Positions 17,218-27,420 are shown, counted from the stretch's first letter. The stretch is DNA of 64,000 nt from Brevibacillus daliensis (GCF_021245735.1 NZ_JAJISB010000004.1:248001-312000), one strand, 5' to 3'. Translations and numbers: made by a program. The notes: generated from the letters alone by a model not told the origin.

Positions 17218-19428
17218 ATGAAATCCGTGTATCGGGCTTTAAAAGTGATGATCGCACTCGTTTTTGCGGTTGGCTTTTTGGTAATGCCCATAGCTAACAC
17301 CGCAGATGCATCTTCTCAAGTTCAAAATACATTTTTGACCGGGGAGGATGTAACGCTTACTCCTTCTACTAATCAATTTGATTATTATTTGAAGGTTCCA
17401 GAGAGACTTGAAGTTCAACAAGCAGAATTTCAAGTTTATTATCGATATTCAACAGAGCTGATGCCTGAATCTAGTCTGACCCTGTTCATGGATGGGAGAC
17501 CATATGGTTCCGTTCGTCTGACTGACGAAGGCAACGGGCGTGGGCAGTTTAAGGCGGTCATTCCAGCAAAGGATTTGACGCCTGGTTATCATCAATTTTC
17601 CGTTAGGGTTCTTACCGTATCTACCATGGATTTGTGTTTGAACAATGAAGATCCTGCTAACTGGCTAGTATTGGACAAGTCCAGCTTTATTCATATGAAG
17701 TATCAACCTAAACAGGTGAATGTCCCTTTGAAGTATTTCCCAGAGCCTTTTGTACAATCGACCCTTGCTCCTGCGTGGCAGGTGGATGTTGTCGTACCTG
17801 ATCAAGCGACTGATGGTGAATTGCGTGCCGCTTCCAAGGTAATTGCTGTTCTTTCCAAGCATGCTCCTGCTGACTACAGAGAAGCTACACTCTTAGCATA
17901 CTCAGATTGGAAGAAGCTCTCTTCAAATAGACATGTCATTGTCGTAGGAAAAAGTAGCAGCTATCCAGGCGAATGGAAAGAAAATCTGGGTAGTTTGCAG
18001 AAGCAGTATAAAGGAAAAGGCGTGCTTCATCAAATGACGGTAACAGAGGCAGAAGACAGTATGGATCGAACCTATTTGTTCGTAATGGGTGAGAATGACC
18101 AGTTGGTCGAACAGGCTGCCCAGGCGCTCCATTATCCGTTGCTGGTTCAACAAATGAGTGGACACACAGAGGCCGTTTCAGCAGAAATGCTAACCCAAGC
18201 AAGTAATATGCAAAAGATGAAGCCAACCTTCTTGCAAAAAGCTGAGAAGGGTAAGGTTACCCTCAAGGATCTAAGCTATAACCAGGTTAGCTTATCCAAT
18301 TTCACAAGTGAATCCATTACGTATGTATTCAACACTCCACATGATTGGTCTTACAGAAAAGGTGCAGGTCTTAGACTATTTTATCAGCATGGCAAGCTAG
18401 AAGAAAAAGATAGGGGCTCCATGACTGTTGTCGTAAATGGAACGCCTGTTACTAGTGTTCCCTTGATCGGAGAAGGTGGGGCAAGGCAAGAACTATTTGT
18501 ACCATTCCCCTCTACGTTACGGATAGGAGAGCCCATTACCATTACAGTTCAAGCCAATCAGGGCGAAAGAGAGTGTATCCTGGGAGTGAATGGGGTAGAT
18601 AAGTACATCACGATTCTCCCTGACAGTCAACTTGTGCTACCTCATGACGTAAGTAAAACGGCCGCGTTGGCTTCATTTCCTAACATGTTTGTACAGGGTG
18701 AAAATGAAGTAGGGGCAACCGCAGTACTCTCTGATAAACCGGATAAGACTGAACTGACTGCTTTTGCTCAATTAGTGGCAGCAGCGTCCAAACATGCACA
18801 ACGTGTTGATATAGATGTAAGGCGAGATCATATGAATGTTGCTGAAATGGATGATAAGCTGTGGGTATTTGATCTGGGTAGTCAAAGTAAGCTTGTTCAA
18901 AACTGGGCTACCGAGCAGAAAATGCCAGTCTACATGTCAAAGGATGGTCTGGTTAGTAACGATATTCCACTCAGTGATGAAATGAAAGCAAGTGGTGCTT
19001 TTATTCAACAGCGATTTATGAAAAATGGACAAGCCGTTTTGATGGTTAGTGCAGGTAATTCTGAGCTGATGCAATCTGCTGTTGAGACAATGCTTAACCC
19101 CAAAAAAGTTACACCAGACAACAGTGTTGAGGCGATTTTACTTTCTGCACAGTTGGATACCATTGAGCTTCCATTTACAAGTAAACCCCCAGTTTCCTTT
19201 GTAGAGGAAATGAAGTCTCGTACCACTGATGCGGTGCAACACATTGATAGTTATAATGGACGAATGGTTATCGCAGTAAGTGTTTTTGGGCTAACGGTAT
19301 TGATCGTCCTAATTCTGCTTATCCGTTTCTGGCGTAAGAAGAATCATCTGGATCAGGCAGAACAACAACAACAAAACCAAGAAGATACAAAAAACTTAAG
19401 CAGAACAGAACGGCACCACAAGCGATAG
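17218..19428 (+). CDS. ydaN: YdaN, BcsB-like exopolysaccharide export protein
   Basis: 736 residues with a signal peptide (about 1-32, ending near ANTADA), two repeated extracytoplasmic BcsB-like halves (carbohydrate-binding plus alpha/beta units), and a C-terminal membrane anchor (about 680-704) followed by a Gln-rich basic tail. BcsB homologues guide the nascent glycan leaving the GT2 synthase. Ribosome site AAAGGAG nine bases before ATG 17218. Last gene of the ydaJKLMN operon. Confidence 0.9.
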   Translation: MKSVYRALKVMIALVFAVGFLVMPIANTADASSQVQNTFLTGEDVTLTPSTNQFDYYLKVPERLEVQQAEFQVYYRYSTELMPESSLTLFMDGRPYGSVRLTDEGNGRGQFKAVIPAKDLTPGYHQFSVRVLTVSTMDLCLNNEDPANWLVLDKSSFIHMKYQPKQVNVPLKYFPEPFVQSTLAPAWQVDVVVPDQATDGELRAASKVIAVLSKHAPADYREATLLAYSDWKKLSSNRHVIVVGKSSSYPGEWKENLGSLQKQYKGKGVLHQMTVTEAEDSMDRTYLFVMGENDQLVEQAAQALHYPLLVQQMSGHTEAVSAEMLTQASNMQKMKPTFLQKAEKGKVTLKDLSYNQVSLSNFTSESITYVFNTPHDWSYRKGAGLRLFYQHGKLEEKDRGSMTVVVNGTPVTSVPLIGEGGARQELFVPFPSTLRIGEPITITVQANQGERECILGVNGVDKYITILPDSQLVLPHDVSKTAALASFPNMFVQGENEVGATAVLSDKPDKTELTAFAQLVAAASKHAQRVDIDVRRDHMNVAEMDDKLWVFDLGSQSKLVQNWATEQKMPVYMSKDGLVSNDIPLSDEMKASGAFIQQRFMKNGQAVLMVSAGNSELMQSAVETMLNPKKVTPDNSVEAILLSAQLDTIELPFTSKPPVSFVEEMKSRTTDAVQHIDSYNGRMVIAVSVFGLTVLIVLILLIRFWRKKNHLDQAEQQQQNQEDTKNLSRTERHHKR

Positions 19429-19472
19429 TAGGTTTGAGATCAAATAGCGATAAAAATAATAAAAGTACGAAA

Positions 19473-19509
19473 GAGGCTACCTAACGTATGATGGGTAGCC
19501 TCATTTTTT
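19473..19509. terminator. Bidirectional terminator between ydaN and the LytH-like gene
   Basis: GAGGCTACC (19473-19481) pairs with GGTAGCCTC (19494-19502), then a T run. The 3' arm includes the stop codon of the convergent gene. Confidence 0.85.
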
Positions 19510-20541
19510 TGTTTCATTTTTTTCAGGTCGGGGTTGTTTCTTTTGATGCTCCCAGCGTCTAAGGGACGGGTAAGGATCGAAAGCCCACTCGGTGTTTCCA
19601 GTATCCCGATACATGCCATAATGCAAATGCGGTGGAAACTTGCCTGAGGTTCCAGGTTTACCGTAACCAGAACTGCCTACATAGCCAATCACTTGCCCTG
19701 GTTCCACGATATCGCCTTCTTTTAACCCTTTCGAAAATGAAGAGAGGTGAGCAAAGTAGTGATAGATGCCGTTAATGTCACGGATGCCAAAACGCCAGCC
19801 ACCATATCGATTCCATCCCTTTACTTCAACAATTCCGTAACCTGTGCTTAAGACAGGAGTGGAGTAACCGGCAAAGATATCGACCCCTTCATGAATACGT
19901 CTCCCTCCCCAACCACGTGGACTACCCCAGGTGCTTCGATAACTATAACTGTACCTTTTCGGGATGGGAAAAGCATGATAATCCAAATCAATCGTTTGAT
20001 ATTTGTCATAAATTTTGGAGAAGCCCATGATGGTACGAACAGCGGCATCCCTTTTATAGTAATTCCATAATCCAATCTTGAAGTCATCGTGCTGAAAGCC
20101 ATAGTCGCTTAAAAAATCAATTATGGTCGTGAGAACGTCGTAATCATTGTTTAGGTCTGCTTTCTCATCCCCTGAACCATCCTTACCGATTCCTTGGAAA
20201 AATGATATGGAAGTCAGTTCTTGGTCGAGAGAATCAGGGTTGAAGAATCCGCACCATAGATCAGGTGAAATGGTTATAGCCGTTAATCTTTTGATCTCTG
20301 GATTATCTTGTTGTTCTTGAGATTGTTTCTTTTTTTTGATGGAACGCTCGTATTGATCAATAGCAGCTAGATAATTCCAAGGGATTCCATAAATCGCTTC
20401 GAATTTTTTATACAGTTGTAGTTTTTCTTCCACTTCAGGACGAGGGGTCTGACCAGTTTCTTTAGCGAGACTGGTGCCATCTACAGACCATACAAGCAAG
20501 ATGATTACTGCCCACATTATATACAGACGCAGATTGCGCAT
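19501..20541 (-). CDS. lytH: LytH-like M23 peptidase, sporulation-type L-Ala-D-Glu endopeptidase
   Basis: 346 residues with a signal/anchor (about 5-25). The N-terminal half has the FEAIYGIPWNYLAAIDQYE stretch typical of LytH relatives. The C-terminal LytM/M23 domain (about 205-325) has HEGVDIFA (zinc His and Asp), HYFAHLS and PPHLHYGM (HxH). B. subtilis LytH trims stem peptides to single L-Ala in spore cortex. Ribosome site GGAGGT upstream. The LytH assignment, rather than a general M23 hydrolase, is likely but not certain. Confidence 0.78.
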   Translation of the reverse strand: MRNLRLYIMWAVIILLVWSVDGTSLAKETGQTPRPEVEEKLQLYKKFEAIYGIPWNYLAAIDQYERSIKKKKQSQEQQDNPEIKRLTAITISPDLWCGFFNPDSLDQELTSISFFQGIGKDGSGDEKADLNNDYDVLTTIIDFLSDYGFQHDDFKIGLWNYYKRDAAVRTIMGFSKIYDKYQTIDLDYHAFPIPKRYSYSYRSTWGSPRGWGGRRIHEGVDIFAGYSTPVLSTGYGIVEVKGWNRYGGWRFGIRDINGIYHYFAHLSSFSKGLKEGDIVEPGQVIGYVGSSGYGKPGTSGKFPPHLHYGMYRDTGNTEWAFDPYPSLRRWEHQKKQPRPEKNETKK

Positions 20542-20701
20542 ACGTCTACCTCCAGCCTGTTTTTTCTATCTGTTAGATTGACCGAATATAGCCTGATCTA
20601 TCCCTTAAATTTTTTTCGTTCTCCTGTAAAGGTGGGTAAAATCATGTATGATGAAAAATGTAATGATGATAGCCAAACCAGGTGTAAACGGGAGGGGAAA
20701 A

Positions 20702-21826
20702 ATGATACGTTTCATACATACGGCGGATATCCATTTGGATGCACCCTTGGTGAACCTGTCTGCCTTATACGAAATAAGACAGGATGATTATCGTCAAACA
20801 TTAAAACGCATGAGAGATATTGTTTGGGATAAGCAGGTAGATTTTTGGTTGATTGCAGGGGATTTGCTGGAATATCACGGGGGTAGCTTACTAAGTGCCC
20901 ATTTTTTGATTGAGCTGTTTCACAGTGTAGCGCCTATTCCTGTGCTGATTTCTCCAGGTAACCATGATCCATGGATGGAGGGCTCTTTCTATCAGACATT
21001 GGATTGGCCTTCCAATGTGCATATATTTACGGGAGAGTGGGGGATTATTGATTTTCCACAAAAATCATGTGTGATTTACGGGTGGGGGTTTACACAAGCG
21101 CACATTCATGACAATCCTCTCGCTCAGTTCCCGGGTAAGCTAAACGAATATCGACACCATCTCATGCTCATTCACGGCTCGGTGATAACGGGAGAAGAGA
21201 TGGATCACTCTCCTTATGCACCGATGACAGTAGGGAGCCTTGCTCAAACGGAAGTAAACTATGTAGCATTGGGACACATCCACAAGGCGATGACATTTAC
21301 ACATCCTAGGTCTGGAAAGATTTTTGCAGCCTATCCTGGGTCACCAGAAGGGCTGTCCTCCAAAGAAACGGGAGAACGTCATGTCATTCTTGGGACGTTA
21401 GATGAAAAAAATGAACTAACACTGGAAACGATCCCGGTCCATTCACGGCAAATCAGAAAAGTGACGATCACCCTCGCTGGATTGGAGAGCATTGATCAGA
21501 TGATGAGCCATGTGGAAGAGGTTCTTCGACACGAAGATAAGGAGAATCTCCTTTATGTAACAATAGAGGGAGAGCGGACCGCTCATTTGGCTGTGCCCAT
21601 TAGTCTTATGCAGTCTCGTTTCAAGGAGTTTTTCTTTATTCGATTTCAGGATGATACATATCCTGACATTGATCAGGAGCAGATAAAACGGAGCGGCGGG
21701 GTTTGGAACAAGTGGCTTACTCAGATGGAAAAGCTGGAGGAACAGTGTAGCGACGACCGAGAGAAACAGGTACTTCTCCTCGCGAAAAAGGAAGTGCTGA
21801 AGCGAATAGGAGGAGCATTACGTTGA
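20702..21826 (+). CDS. yhaO: YhaO, SbcD-like DNA repair exonuclease
   Basis: 374 residues from ATG 20702 (GGGAGGGG upstream). Calcineurin-like phosphoesterase signature: FIHTADIHLDAP, LIAGDLLEY, SPGNHDPW, LIHGS and GHIHKA, all metal ligands present. It forms an SbcCD/Mre11-Rad50-like complex with the next gene product. In-frame ATGs upstream (20648) lack a ribosome site. Translational coupling to yhaN is visible as an overlapping TTGA. Confidence 0.93.
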   Translation: MIRFIHTADIHLDAPLVNLSALYEIRQDDYRQTLKRMRDIVWDKQVDFWLIAGDLLEYHGGSLLSAHFLIELFHSVAPIPVLISPGNHDPWMEGSFYQTLDWPSNVHIFTGEWGIIDFPQKSCVIYGWGFTQAHIHDNPLAQFPGKLNEYRHHLMLIHGSVITGEEMDHSPYAPMTVGSLAQTEVNYVALGHIHKAMTFTHPRSGKIFAAYPGSPEGLSSKETGERHVILGTLDEKNELTLETIPVHSRQIRKVTITLAGLESIDQMMSHVEEVLRHEDKENLLYVTIEGERTAHLAVPISLMQSRFKEFFFIRFQDDTYPDIDQEQIKRSGGVWNKWLTQMEKLEEQCSDDREKQVLLLAKKEVLKRIGGALR

Positions 21827-24495
21827 TTATTCATGATATTCATATAAAAGGATTCGGAAAATGGAAAGAGCAGCATTTTCAGTTCGCACCGGGATTGAAT
21901 CTCTTTTATGCTCCTAATGAATCAGGTAAATCAACCTTATTGCAGGCTGTTTTTGCTTCGTTATTCGGAATGAAAAAAGATTATGTGAAGGTATCTCGCT
22001 ATCTCGATGAATATGATCAATATTTTCCTTGGGACCATACTTCCTATGAGACAATTGTTCGTTATACACTGGGGAGTCAAACCTATCGACTTCATCGTGT
22101 ACTGGATAAGGAACGAGAACAGAGTATTCTCTATTTGGAACCGGAGTTAACGGTTGCCAATGCTTTGTATAAGGAGGATCGAAGGCGTGAGCTTCCATTT
22201 ATCGAAAAGCATCTGGGGCTGACCAGAACTCTCTTTACCGATATTACATGGATTAGAAGAGAAGAGATTGGTAGTGCTGATTACTTGCTTCCCCAATTGA
22301 TGCATAAGGAAGCGGTAGATCCTCTCGCTGGAAAAATAGTGAGTAGTCTGGAAGCGGAGCTAGCTTCTATCGGTGTGAAGGAGAATGCTGAGAATACACG
22401 CTTTGGACAGGTAAATAAAGAATGGAAGCAAGCAAAGCAAGACCTGGATCAGGCTGAAATGGCATGGGAAGCAGTGCAGCACTTAACTGCTCAGGCTGCT
22501 GAAGGACAAAAAGAGTATGATCGCTTGTCACATGAGCAGCAAAAAGCAGTAAGGGAACAGACAGAGATGTTAGCAGGCATAAAGGAATGGCAAAGCTGGT
22601 GGGATCGTATGTATCAGGTCAAGAAAGTGGACGACCTTGAACCATGGCTTTCTGCCGAGTCATTGTTTCATGAGCATGAATTAGCTTTTCATCGAGACAC
22701 AAAGGAAGCATGGCTCATGCTTACGAACTCCGAATCTGCACAGCCTAATAAGAACGAGATAATACAATCAACTGACGATTCGCATCCTTCCCAATCTGAT
22801 GTGTTGTTTTTACTGGAAAAGGATTATCAAATTGCATGGCAACTGCAAATACAGACGGAGGAATTACGTAAACAACGATATGAGTGTCAAACTAGACTCA
22901 TTAAAGAGGAAAATAATTATCAGATCACCCGAACGAAACGTGATAAATGGCAAGCGCAAGAGGAGAATCGGCAAAGTCTGAAGCAGAAGGAATCGGAACT
23001 GCTACAAAGAATGCCGGAGCTCATTCATTATGACGATTCTATTGCCAAGAAAGCAGAACAAGCCCTTCTTATGGCAGCATCAAGAAGAGAGAAGACTTTG
23101 GACAAAGTAGACTTGTTTGTCTCAATGGGCAGTAGAAAGAACAAAGAAACGCCCAAGCGTGAAAACAATCAGAGAAATAACGTCATAACTCCTACCTTGG
23201 TTGCGTCAACCGTTTCGTTAGTCCTTCTTGTCTGGAGTATCTGGATGGGGTTGGAGAGCTATCTGACTGTAGCAAGCATTGGATTTTTTCTTGCTGTAAG
23301 TAGTGGTGTGATTGCTATCCTTTTATTTATACGTAGGCCTAATCGGGCAACAGTTGTGGAGCAAATGACCGATCTTACTGATGACAAACTACCAACTGAT
23401 GTTCTTTCTTGGCTCGAGGAAGTAGAGAAGTCTTCAGCCGAAGAAGTTGCCCACATGCGACTTCTTGGCGAACAGCATGCCCAGATAAAACAGGAATTGC
23501 AAAAATTGAATGAATGGTTTAGCTTGCAACAAGATACATGGAGCAGGCTGCAAGAGTCAGAAAACGTACTGAAGCAGCGTGTAGAAGAAATAAAACAACA
23601 AATTGATCAGGTAATGGATCAAGAACAAGAGCAAGAGAAGCAGATTAAGTTGCTCTGTAAACGTCAGGAAGTATCCCAGTTTGATGAGTTAGTAGAAAAA
23701 CGAGAGATGCACCTGAGTAAGATCCATCTACTGGAGTCATCTGAGCAGGAGAGGGAACGTGAGCGGTTGATTGAAACATGGACCGAACATACACGTGACA
23801 TGCTTCTATCAAAAAAAGAAGAATGGGAGCAGTACCAAGAGACTTGTGCAGGTAATATTACACAAATTAATCAAGAGCTGATGCGAATAAAAGAAGAGAT
23901 TGCACGTGCACAAGGGGAGATTGGTCAACGTGATGAACGATCATTTGCCAAAATCCAGTCAGCATTTCGTGAAGCGGATGAAAGGCGAAATGAGGTTATC
24001 TTGTATCGGGAAGCGTTGCAGGTAGCACGAGATACACTGCAACAAGCCTTAGTTGAATGTCAGCGGGAGGTTTCACCTGATTTGAATGTAATCGCTTCGG
24101 AAATTAGTGAAGTGCTTACAGAGGGACGATATCGGGATGTGCGCGTAGACCCGATGCAACGCTTTGCAATTCGGGCAATAGAACCTGAGAGACAGCTAGT
24201 TATGGAACAGAAGCGCTTCTCTACAGGGACGCAGGATCAGTTATATTTTACGCAACGAATGGCGATTATACAGAAAATGAGCCGTGAACGAGAACCACTG
24301 CCCGTTTTCCTGGATGATCACTTTGTTCATTATGACGAGCAGCGTTTACACAAAACATTGGATTATCTGTTATCCTGTGGAGAAAACCACCAGATTTTCC
24401 TGTTCAGTTGCCACAAGAGAGAAATGGAGTACGTAAAGGATGCTTGTAGTCATTCATCCAGACACATGATTTATAACTGGGAAACTGCATTGTGA
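21823..24495 (+). CDS. yhaN: YhaN, SbcC/Rad50-like AAA ATPase
   Basis: 890 residues starting at TTG 21823, overlapping the yhaO stop by four bases with AGGAGG at 21808-21813. Walker A is APNESGKST at 30-38. Long coiled coils occupy about 180-440 and 530-740, split by two adjacent hydrophobic segments near 460-510. Walker B is PVFLDDHF near the C-terminus, preceded by the STGTQDQL signature. Unlike SbcC, it has no Cys zinc hook and instead has the membrane-like hairpin typical of YhaN. DNA end processing with YhaO is the likely role. Confidence 0.92.
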   Translation: MIIHDIHIKGFGKWKEQHFQFAPGLNLFYAPNESGKSTLLQAVFASLFGMKKDYVKVSRYLDEYDQYFPWDHTSYETIVRYTLGSQTYRLHRVLDKEREQSILYLEPELTVANALYKEDRRRELPFIEKHLGLTRTLFTDITWIRREEIGSADYLLPQLMHKEAVDPLAGKIVSSLEAELASIGVKENAENTRFGQVNKEWKQAKQDLDQAEMAWEAVQHLTAQAAEGQKEYDRLSHEQQKAVREQTEMLAGIKEWQSWWDRMYQVKKVDDLEPWLSAESLFHEHELAFHRDTKEAWLMLTNSESAQPNKNEIIQSTDDSHPSQSDVLFLLEKDYQIAWQLQIQTEELRKQRYECQTRLIKEENNYQITRTKRDKWQAQEENRQSLKQKESELLQRMPELIHYDDSIAKKAEQALLMAASRREKTLDKVDLFVSMGSRKNKETPKRENNQRNNVITPTLVASTVSLVLLVWSIWMGLESYLTVASIGFFLAVSSGVIAILLFIRRPNRATVVEQMTDLTDDKLPTDVLSWLEEVEKSSAEEVAHMRLLGEQHAQIKQELQKLNEWFSLQQDTWSRLQESENVLKQRVEEIKQQIDQVMDQEQEQEKQIKLLCKRQEVSQFDELVEKREMHLSKIHLLESSEQERERERLIETWTEHTRDMLLSKKEEWEQYQETCAGNITQINQELMRIKEEIARAQGEIGQRDERSFAKIQSAFREADERRNEVILYREALQVARDTLQQALVECQREVSPDLNVIASEISEVLTEGRYRDVRVDPMQRFAIRAIEPERQLVMEQKRFSTGTQDQLYFTQRMAIIQKMSREREPLPVFLDDHFVHYDEQRLHKTLDYLLSCGENHQIFLFSCHKREMEYVKDACSHSSRHMIYNWETAL

Positions 24496-24501
24496 CCACA
24501 C

Positions 24502-24529
24502 TTGACTAGTTGCGGCTCTGAAATATTAA
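24502..24529 (+). promoter_or_regulatory. SigA promoter of lipA
   Basis: TTGACT (24502-24507), a 16-base spacer and TATTAA (24524-24529), 46 bases before the lipA start. Confidence 0.5.
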
Positions 24530-24575
24530 ACATATAATTTAATTGACTGAAAAAGTTAGGAGTGTGACCTGCTGA

Positions 24576-25466
24576 ATGGCACAACGTAAACCCGATTGGT
24601 TAAAGATAAATCTTGCATCAGGCGAAAAAATGGAGAATTTCCGTGAAATTAAACAAATGATGCGTGGCAAGACTTTACATACGGTTTGTGAGGAAGCAAG
24701 ATGTCCTAACATCCATGAATGCTGGGCAACTCACCGTACAGCTACCTTTATGATTTTGGGAGACATTTGTACTCGTGCGTGCCGTTTTTGTGCCGTAAAA
24801 ACTGGCTTGCCAACCGAGTTAGATTTGGCAGAACCAGAACGAGTAGCAGAAGCTTGTGAAAAGATGAATCTAAAGCATGCGGTAGTAACTTCCGTAGCTC
24901 GTGACGATTTAGCAGATGGAGGAGCAAGCATTTTTGCAGAGACGATAAAAGCTATTCGTCGACGTCTGCCGTTTGCTTCTATTGAGGTGTTAATTCCTGA
25001 TTTTATGGGCAACTGGGATGCATTAAAATTGGTCATGGATGCTCGTCCTGATGTACTTAACCATAATATTGAGGCAGTACGTCGTTTGTCTGACCGCGTT
25101 CGTGCACGTGCGAAATATGACCGCACCTTAGAATTGTTACGTCGAGCAAAAGAGATGCAACCTGATATCCCTACGAAATCAAGCCTCATGGTCGGTGTTG
25201 GCGAAGAGATGGCAGATATCCTGGAAACGATGGATGACCTGCGTAGTGTTGATTGTAATATCATGACGATTGGTCAATATTTGCAACCAACCAAAAAGCA
25301 TATTCCAGTTATAAATTATTATCATCCCGATGAATTCAAAACAATGAAAGAAGAAGGGATGAAACGTGGGTTTAGTCACGTTGAATCTGGTCCTTTGGTA
25401 CGTAGCTCTTACCATGCACATGAACAAGTTAATGCTGCTAAGAAAACATTGGCGGCTAATCAATAA
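24576..25466 (+). CDS. lipA: Lipoyl synthase LipA
   Basis: 296 residues. Both iron-sulfur clusters are represented: the auxiliary cluster motif [13 protein letters not shown] (C-x4-C-x5-C) and the radical-SAM motif CTRACRFC, plus the C-terminal RSSYHA serine ligand region. It inserts two sulfurs into octanoyl-protein to make lipoyl cofactor. Followed by yutC and yutD as in B. subtilis (yutB = lipA). Confidence 0.97.
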   Translation: MAQRKPDWLKINLASGEKMENFREIKQMMRGKTLHTVCEEARCPNIHECWATHRTATFMILGDICTRACRFCAVKTGLPTELDLAEPERVAEACEKMNLKHAVVTSVARDDLADGGASIFAETIKAIRRRLPFASIEVLIPDFMGNWDALKLVMDARPDVLNHNIEAVRRLSDRVRARAKYDRTLELLRRAKEMQPDIPTKSSLMVGVGEEMADILETMDDLRSVDCNIMTIGQYLQPTKKHIPVINYYHPDEFKTMKEEGMKRGFSHVESGPLVRSSYHAHEQVNAAKKTLAANQ

Positions 25467-25476
25467 TAGAAAGTGG

Positions 25477-25510
25477 AAAAGCGGGGAGTAACTCATCCCC
25501 GCTTTTTTTT
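25477..25510 (+). terminator. Terminator after lipA
   Basis: GCGGGGA (25481-25487) pairs with TCCCCGC (25496-25502), followed by eight T. A second AT-rich hairpin follows at about 25513-25541. Confidence 0.9.
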
Positions 25511-25609
25511 ACAGATAGGAATTTATAGAAATTCTATCTGCATAAGTGCAACTAAGGCTTTACCCGCGCTAGGGGCTTGATAAAACCAAGTTTTCTAATA
25601 TGCATGGAG

Positions 25610-26614
25610 TTATCGGTGCATGTTCTGACTCTTAGACTTCATGCTGTTGATTTTCTCAGTTTGTGTAGTTCCACCGAATTTACGTACAAGGTTATCCACT
25701 TCTGTCGAATGCATAGTATGGTCTTTTTTCATGGAAGCAGTTGTCGATTTCTTCATAGTTGCTCCCAGATGGTTTAATTCTTGAACTAATGCAGGATCAT
25801 GTGACAGGTATACCTTGTAATATCGTGGAGTGATGGAAAGGGCATTTGCTCTGGCCTTTGCCGCTTGTGAACGGCTATCTTTATCCGTTCCCTTGACACC
25901 AACCAAAACTTCTTTGTCCGTAACAAGAGCGGAAGCATGTTGAATACCTGGTACCGTAGAAACGACTTGGCTGACTGCATCAGCCAAAGCTTCACGGTCT
26001 ACGTAGACGAGTGGTTTTACATGATTTGCATTGATTATTGTTTTCCCATTCTGTTGTACACGGCCCTGTTTTGTTGAGTACCCTATGGAATGAGCATGGT
26101 GAGCAGTAGCGGTATTAAATTGATCATAGCTGCTTCCATGCATTTTGTAATAGTTAAGAGGAGCTGTACCGGGGTGAGAATAAAGCCCAGCTCCTCTTGT
26201 GATATGACTACCGGAATATGGGTACCCACTTGTTCCCATACCACCATAATTGGAGTATCCTCCAGACATACTCATAGTTCCGGACATACCTCTACTATCG
26301 TAAGCAGTAAAATCGTCATAGCCAGTATTTCTGTTTATTCCGGTTGTCCCACTAAAACTTCTGGTCCGATTCCGACCATATATACCATCAATTTGATCCG
26401 TGCCGTACAAGTTGGATAAACCGTTGATACCAATATTACCTGTTCGGTTATACCTGCTACCGTCATAGGTTGTGCCATAACCTCGATCCAGACTAGATTT
26501 GTTATAGTTTTTTGTATATGTGGTTCCATAAGATCTTGTACCATACGTATTTGGTCCACAGGCAGAAGCGACAAGAGCGATACTTGCAATAGCTAACATC
26601 CATTTCTTTTGCAT
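25610..26614 (-). CDS. yutC: YhcN/YlaJ-family sporulation lipoprotein (YutC position)
   Basis: About 334 residues from the ATG complementary to 26612-26614, six bases after GGAGGTG. The signal ends LVASAC (lipobox). A long Tyr/Gly/Asn/Thr/Ser-rich low-complexity region (about 20-180, many GTTY and GY-type repeats) is followed by a C-terminal YhcN/YlaJ domain (VYVDREALADAVSQVVSTV, then KEVLVGVKG). The low-complexity insert makes it much longer than typical YhcN proteins. Such lipoproteins sit in the spore inner membrane or coat. Confidence 0.85.
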   Translation of the reverse strand: MQKKWMLAIASIALVASACGPNTYGTRSYGTTYTKNYNKSSLDRGYGTTYDGSRYNRTGNIGINGLSNLYGTDQIDGIYGRNRTRSFSGTTGINRNTGYDDFTAYDSRGMSGTMSMSGGYSNYGGMGTSGYPYSGSHITRGAGLYSHPGTAPLNYYKMHGSSYDQFNTATAHHAHSIGYSTKQGRVQQNGKTIINANHVKPLVYVDREALADAVSQVVSTVPGIQHASALVTDKEVLVGVKGTDKDSRSQAAKARANALSITPRYYKVYLSHDPALVQELNHLGATMKKSTTASMKKDHTMHSTEVDNLVRKFGGTTQTEKINSMKSKSQNMHR

Positions 26615-26782
26615 GGGTGACACCTCCTGCAAGTTATGATACCCGCATTATGAATAGTTGCTCATGGGAATTACAGTGAAGGGTGCACGAATCCGCCTCG
26701 ATGAAGAAGGTATGTTTTGTCACGTCAGAAAATATGGTAAAATGGGTAAAGATGTTGAGGTTATGTAGAGGAGGAAACACTC

Positions 26783-27388
26783 TTGATTCGCTTGCAGGCA
26801 GGTGTATATGAGCTAATTGAAGAAAATCGTGAAGGCTGGAATCTTGAGGTTTGCAAGGAGCGGTACAGCGATGTTCTAGATAAGTACGATTTTATTGTGG
26901 GTGATTGGGGATATGGTCAGCTTCGTCTAAGAGGCTTTTTTGATAATTCCAATCGGAAAGTACCTTTTGAGCAAAAAATCGCTGCCCTGGATGAGTATTT
27001 GCAGGAATACTGCAATTTTGGATGCGCTTATTTTGTGTTAAAGCGTACGAAACGTCTCACAGGCAATGAACCGCAGGATGAAATGGACCTCATTGTGGAA
27101 AGTCCAGAACAGGAAGGCTCTTCTTCAGCACAATCACCAAGCCCCTCTCGTCCTCGCAGCTATGAGCGTGCCATTAAACGTAGATCGGACAGAGGTGACA
27201 AGCCTGGTCGTTCTCCCCGACAAGATCGCTCTGATCGTGAAGGTAAAGAGAAGCAGCTTGGTAGTTCGCCTAAAGGAAGCCGCGCTGAACAAGGTAATAA
27301 GGAACGTAAGAATTATCCTAGACCACCGCGAGATAAAGTTGCACAATCACAATCATCAAATAAAAAGCCGCCACAAACGGATAAATAA
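26783..27388 (+). CDS. yutD: YutD family protein (DUF1027) with basic C-terminal tail
   Basis: 201 residues from TTG 26783 (GAGGAGG upstream). Residues 1-105 are the conserved YutD domain (YDFIVGDWGYGQLRLRGF, then CNFGCAYFVLKR). The rest is a Ser/Pro/Arg/Lys-rich disordered tail, unlike the ~100-residue B. subtilis protein. The domain function is unknown; the tail suggests nucleic-acid or envelope contact, which is an inference. Confidence 0.9.
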   Translation: MIRLQAGVYELIEENREGWNLEVCKERYSDVLDKYDFIVGDWGYGQLRLRGFFDNSNRKVPFEQKIAALDEYLQEYCNFGCAYFVLKRTKRLTGNEPQDEMDLIVESPEQEGSSSAQSPSPSRPRSYERAIKRRSDRGDKPGRSPRQDRSDREGKEKQLGSSPKGSRAEQGNKERKNYPRPPRDKVAQSQSSNKKPPQTDK

Positions 27389-27390
27389 CA

Positions 27391-27420
27391 AAAAACACCT
27401 GCCTAGGCGGGTGTTTTTTT
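27391..27420. terminator. Bidirectional terminator between yutD and the Tyr/Pro-rich gene
   Basis: AAAAACACCTGCC / GGCGGGTGTTTTT hairpin with a T run. Confidence 0.88.

Noticed and set aside
17923-18226. Minus-strand open frames within ydaN
   Set aside because: Antisense to a well supported gene with shadow codon usage.
24731-25264. 177-codon open frame antisense to lipA
   Set aside because: Lies wholly within lipA on the other strand, Arg/Ser-rich shadow composition, no ribosome site.
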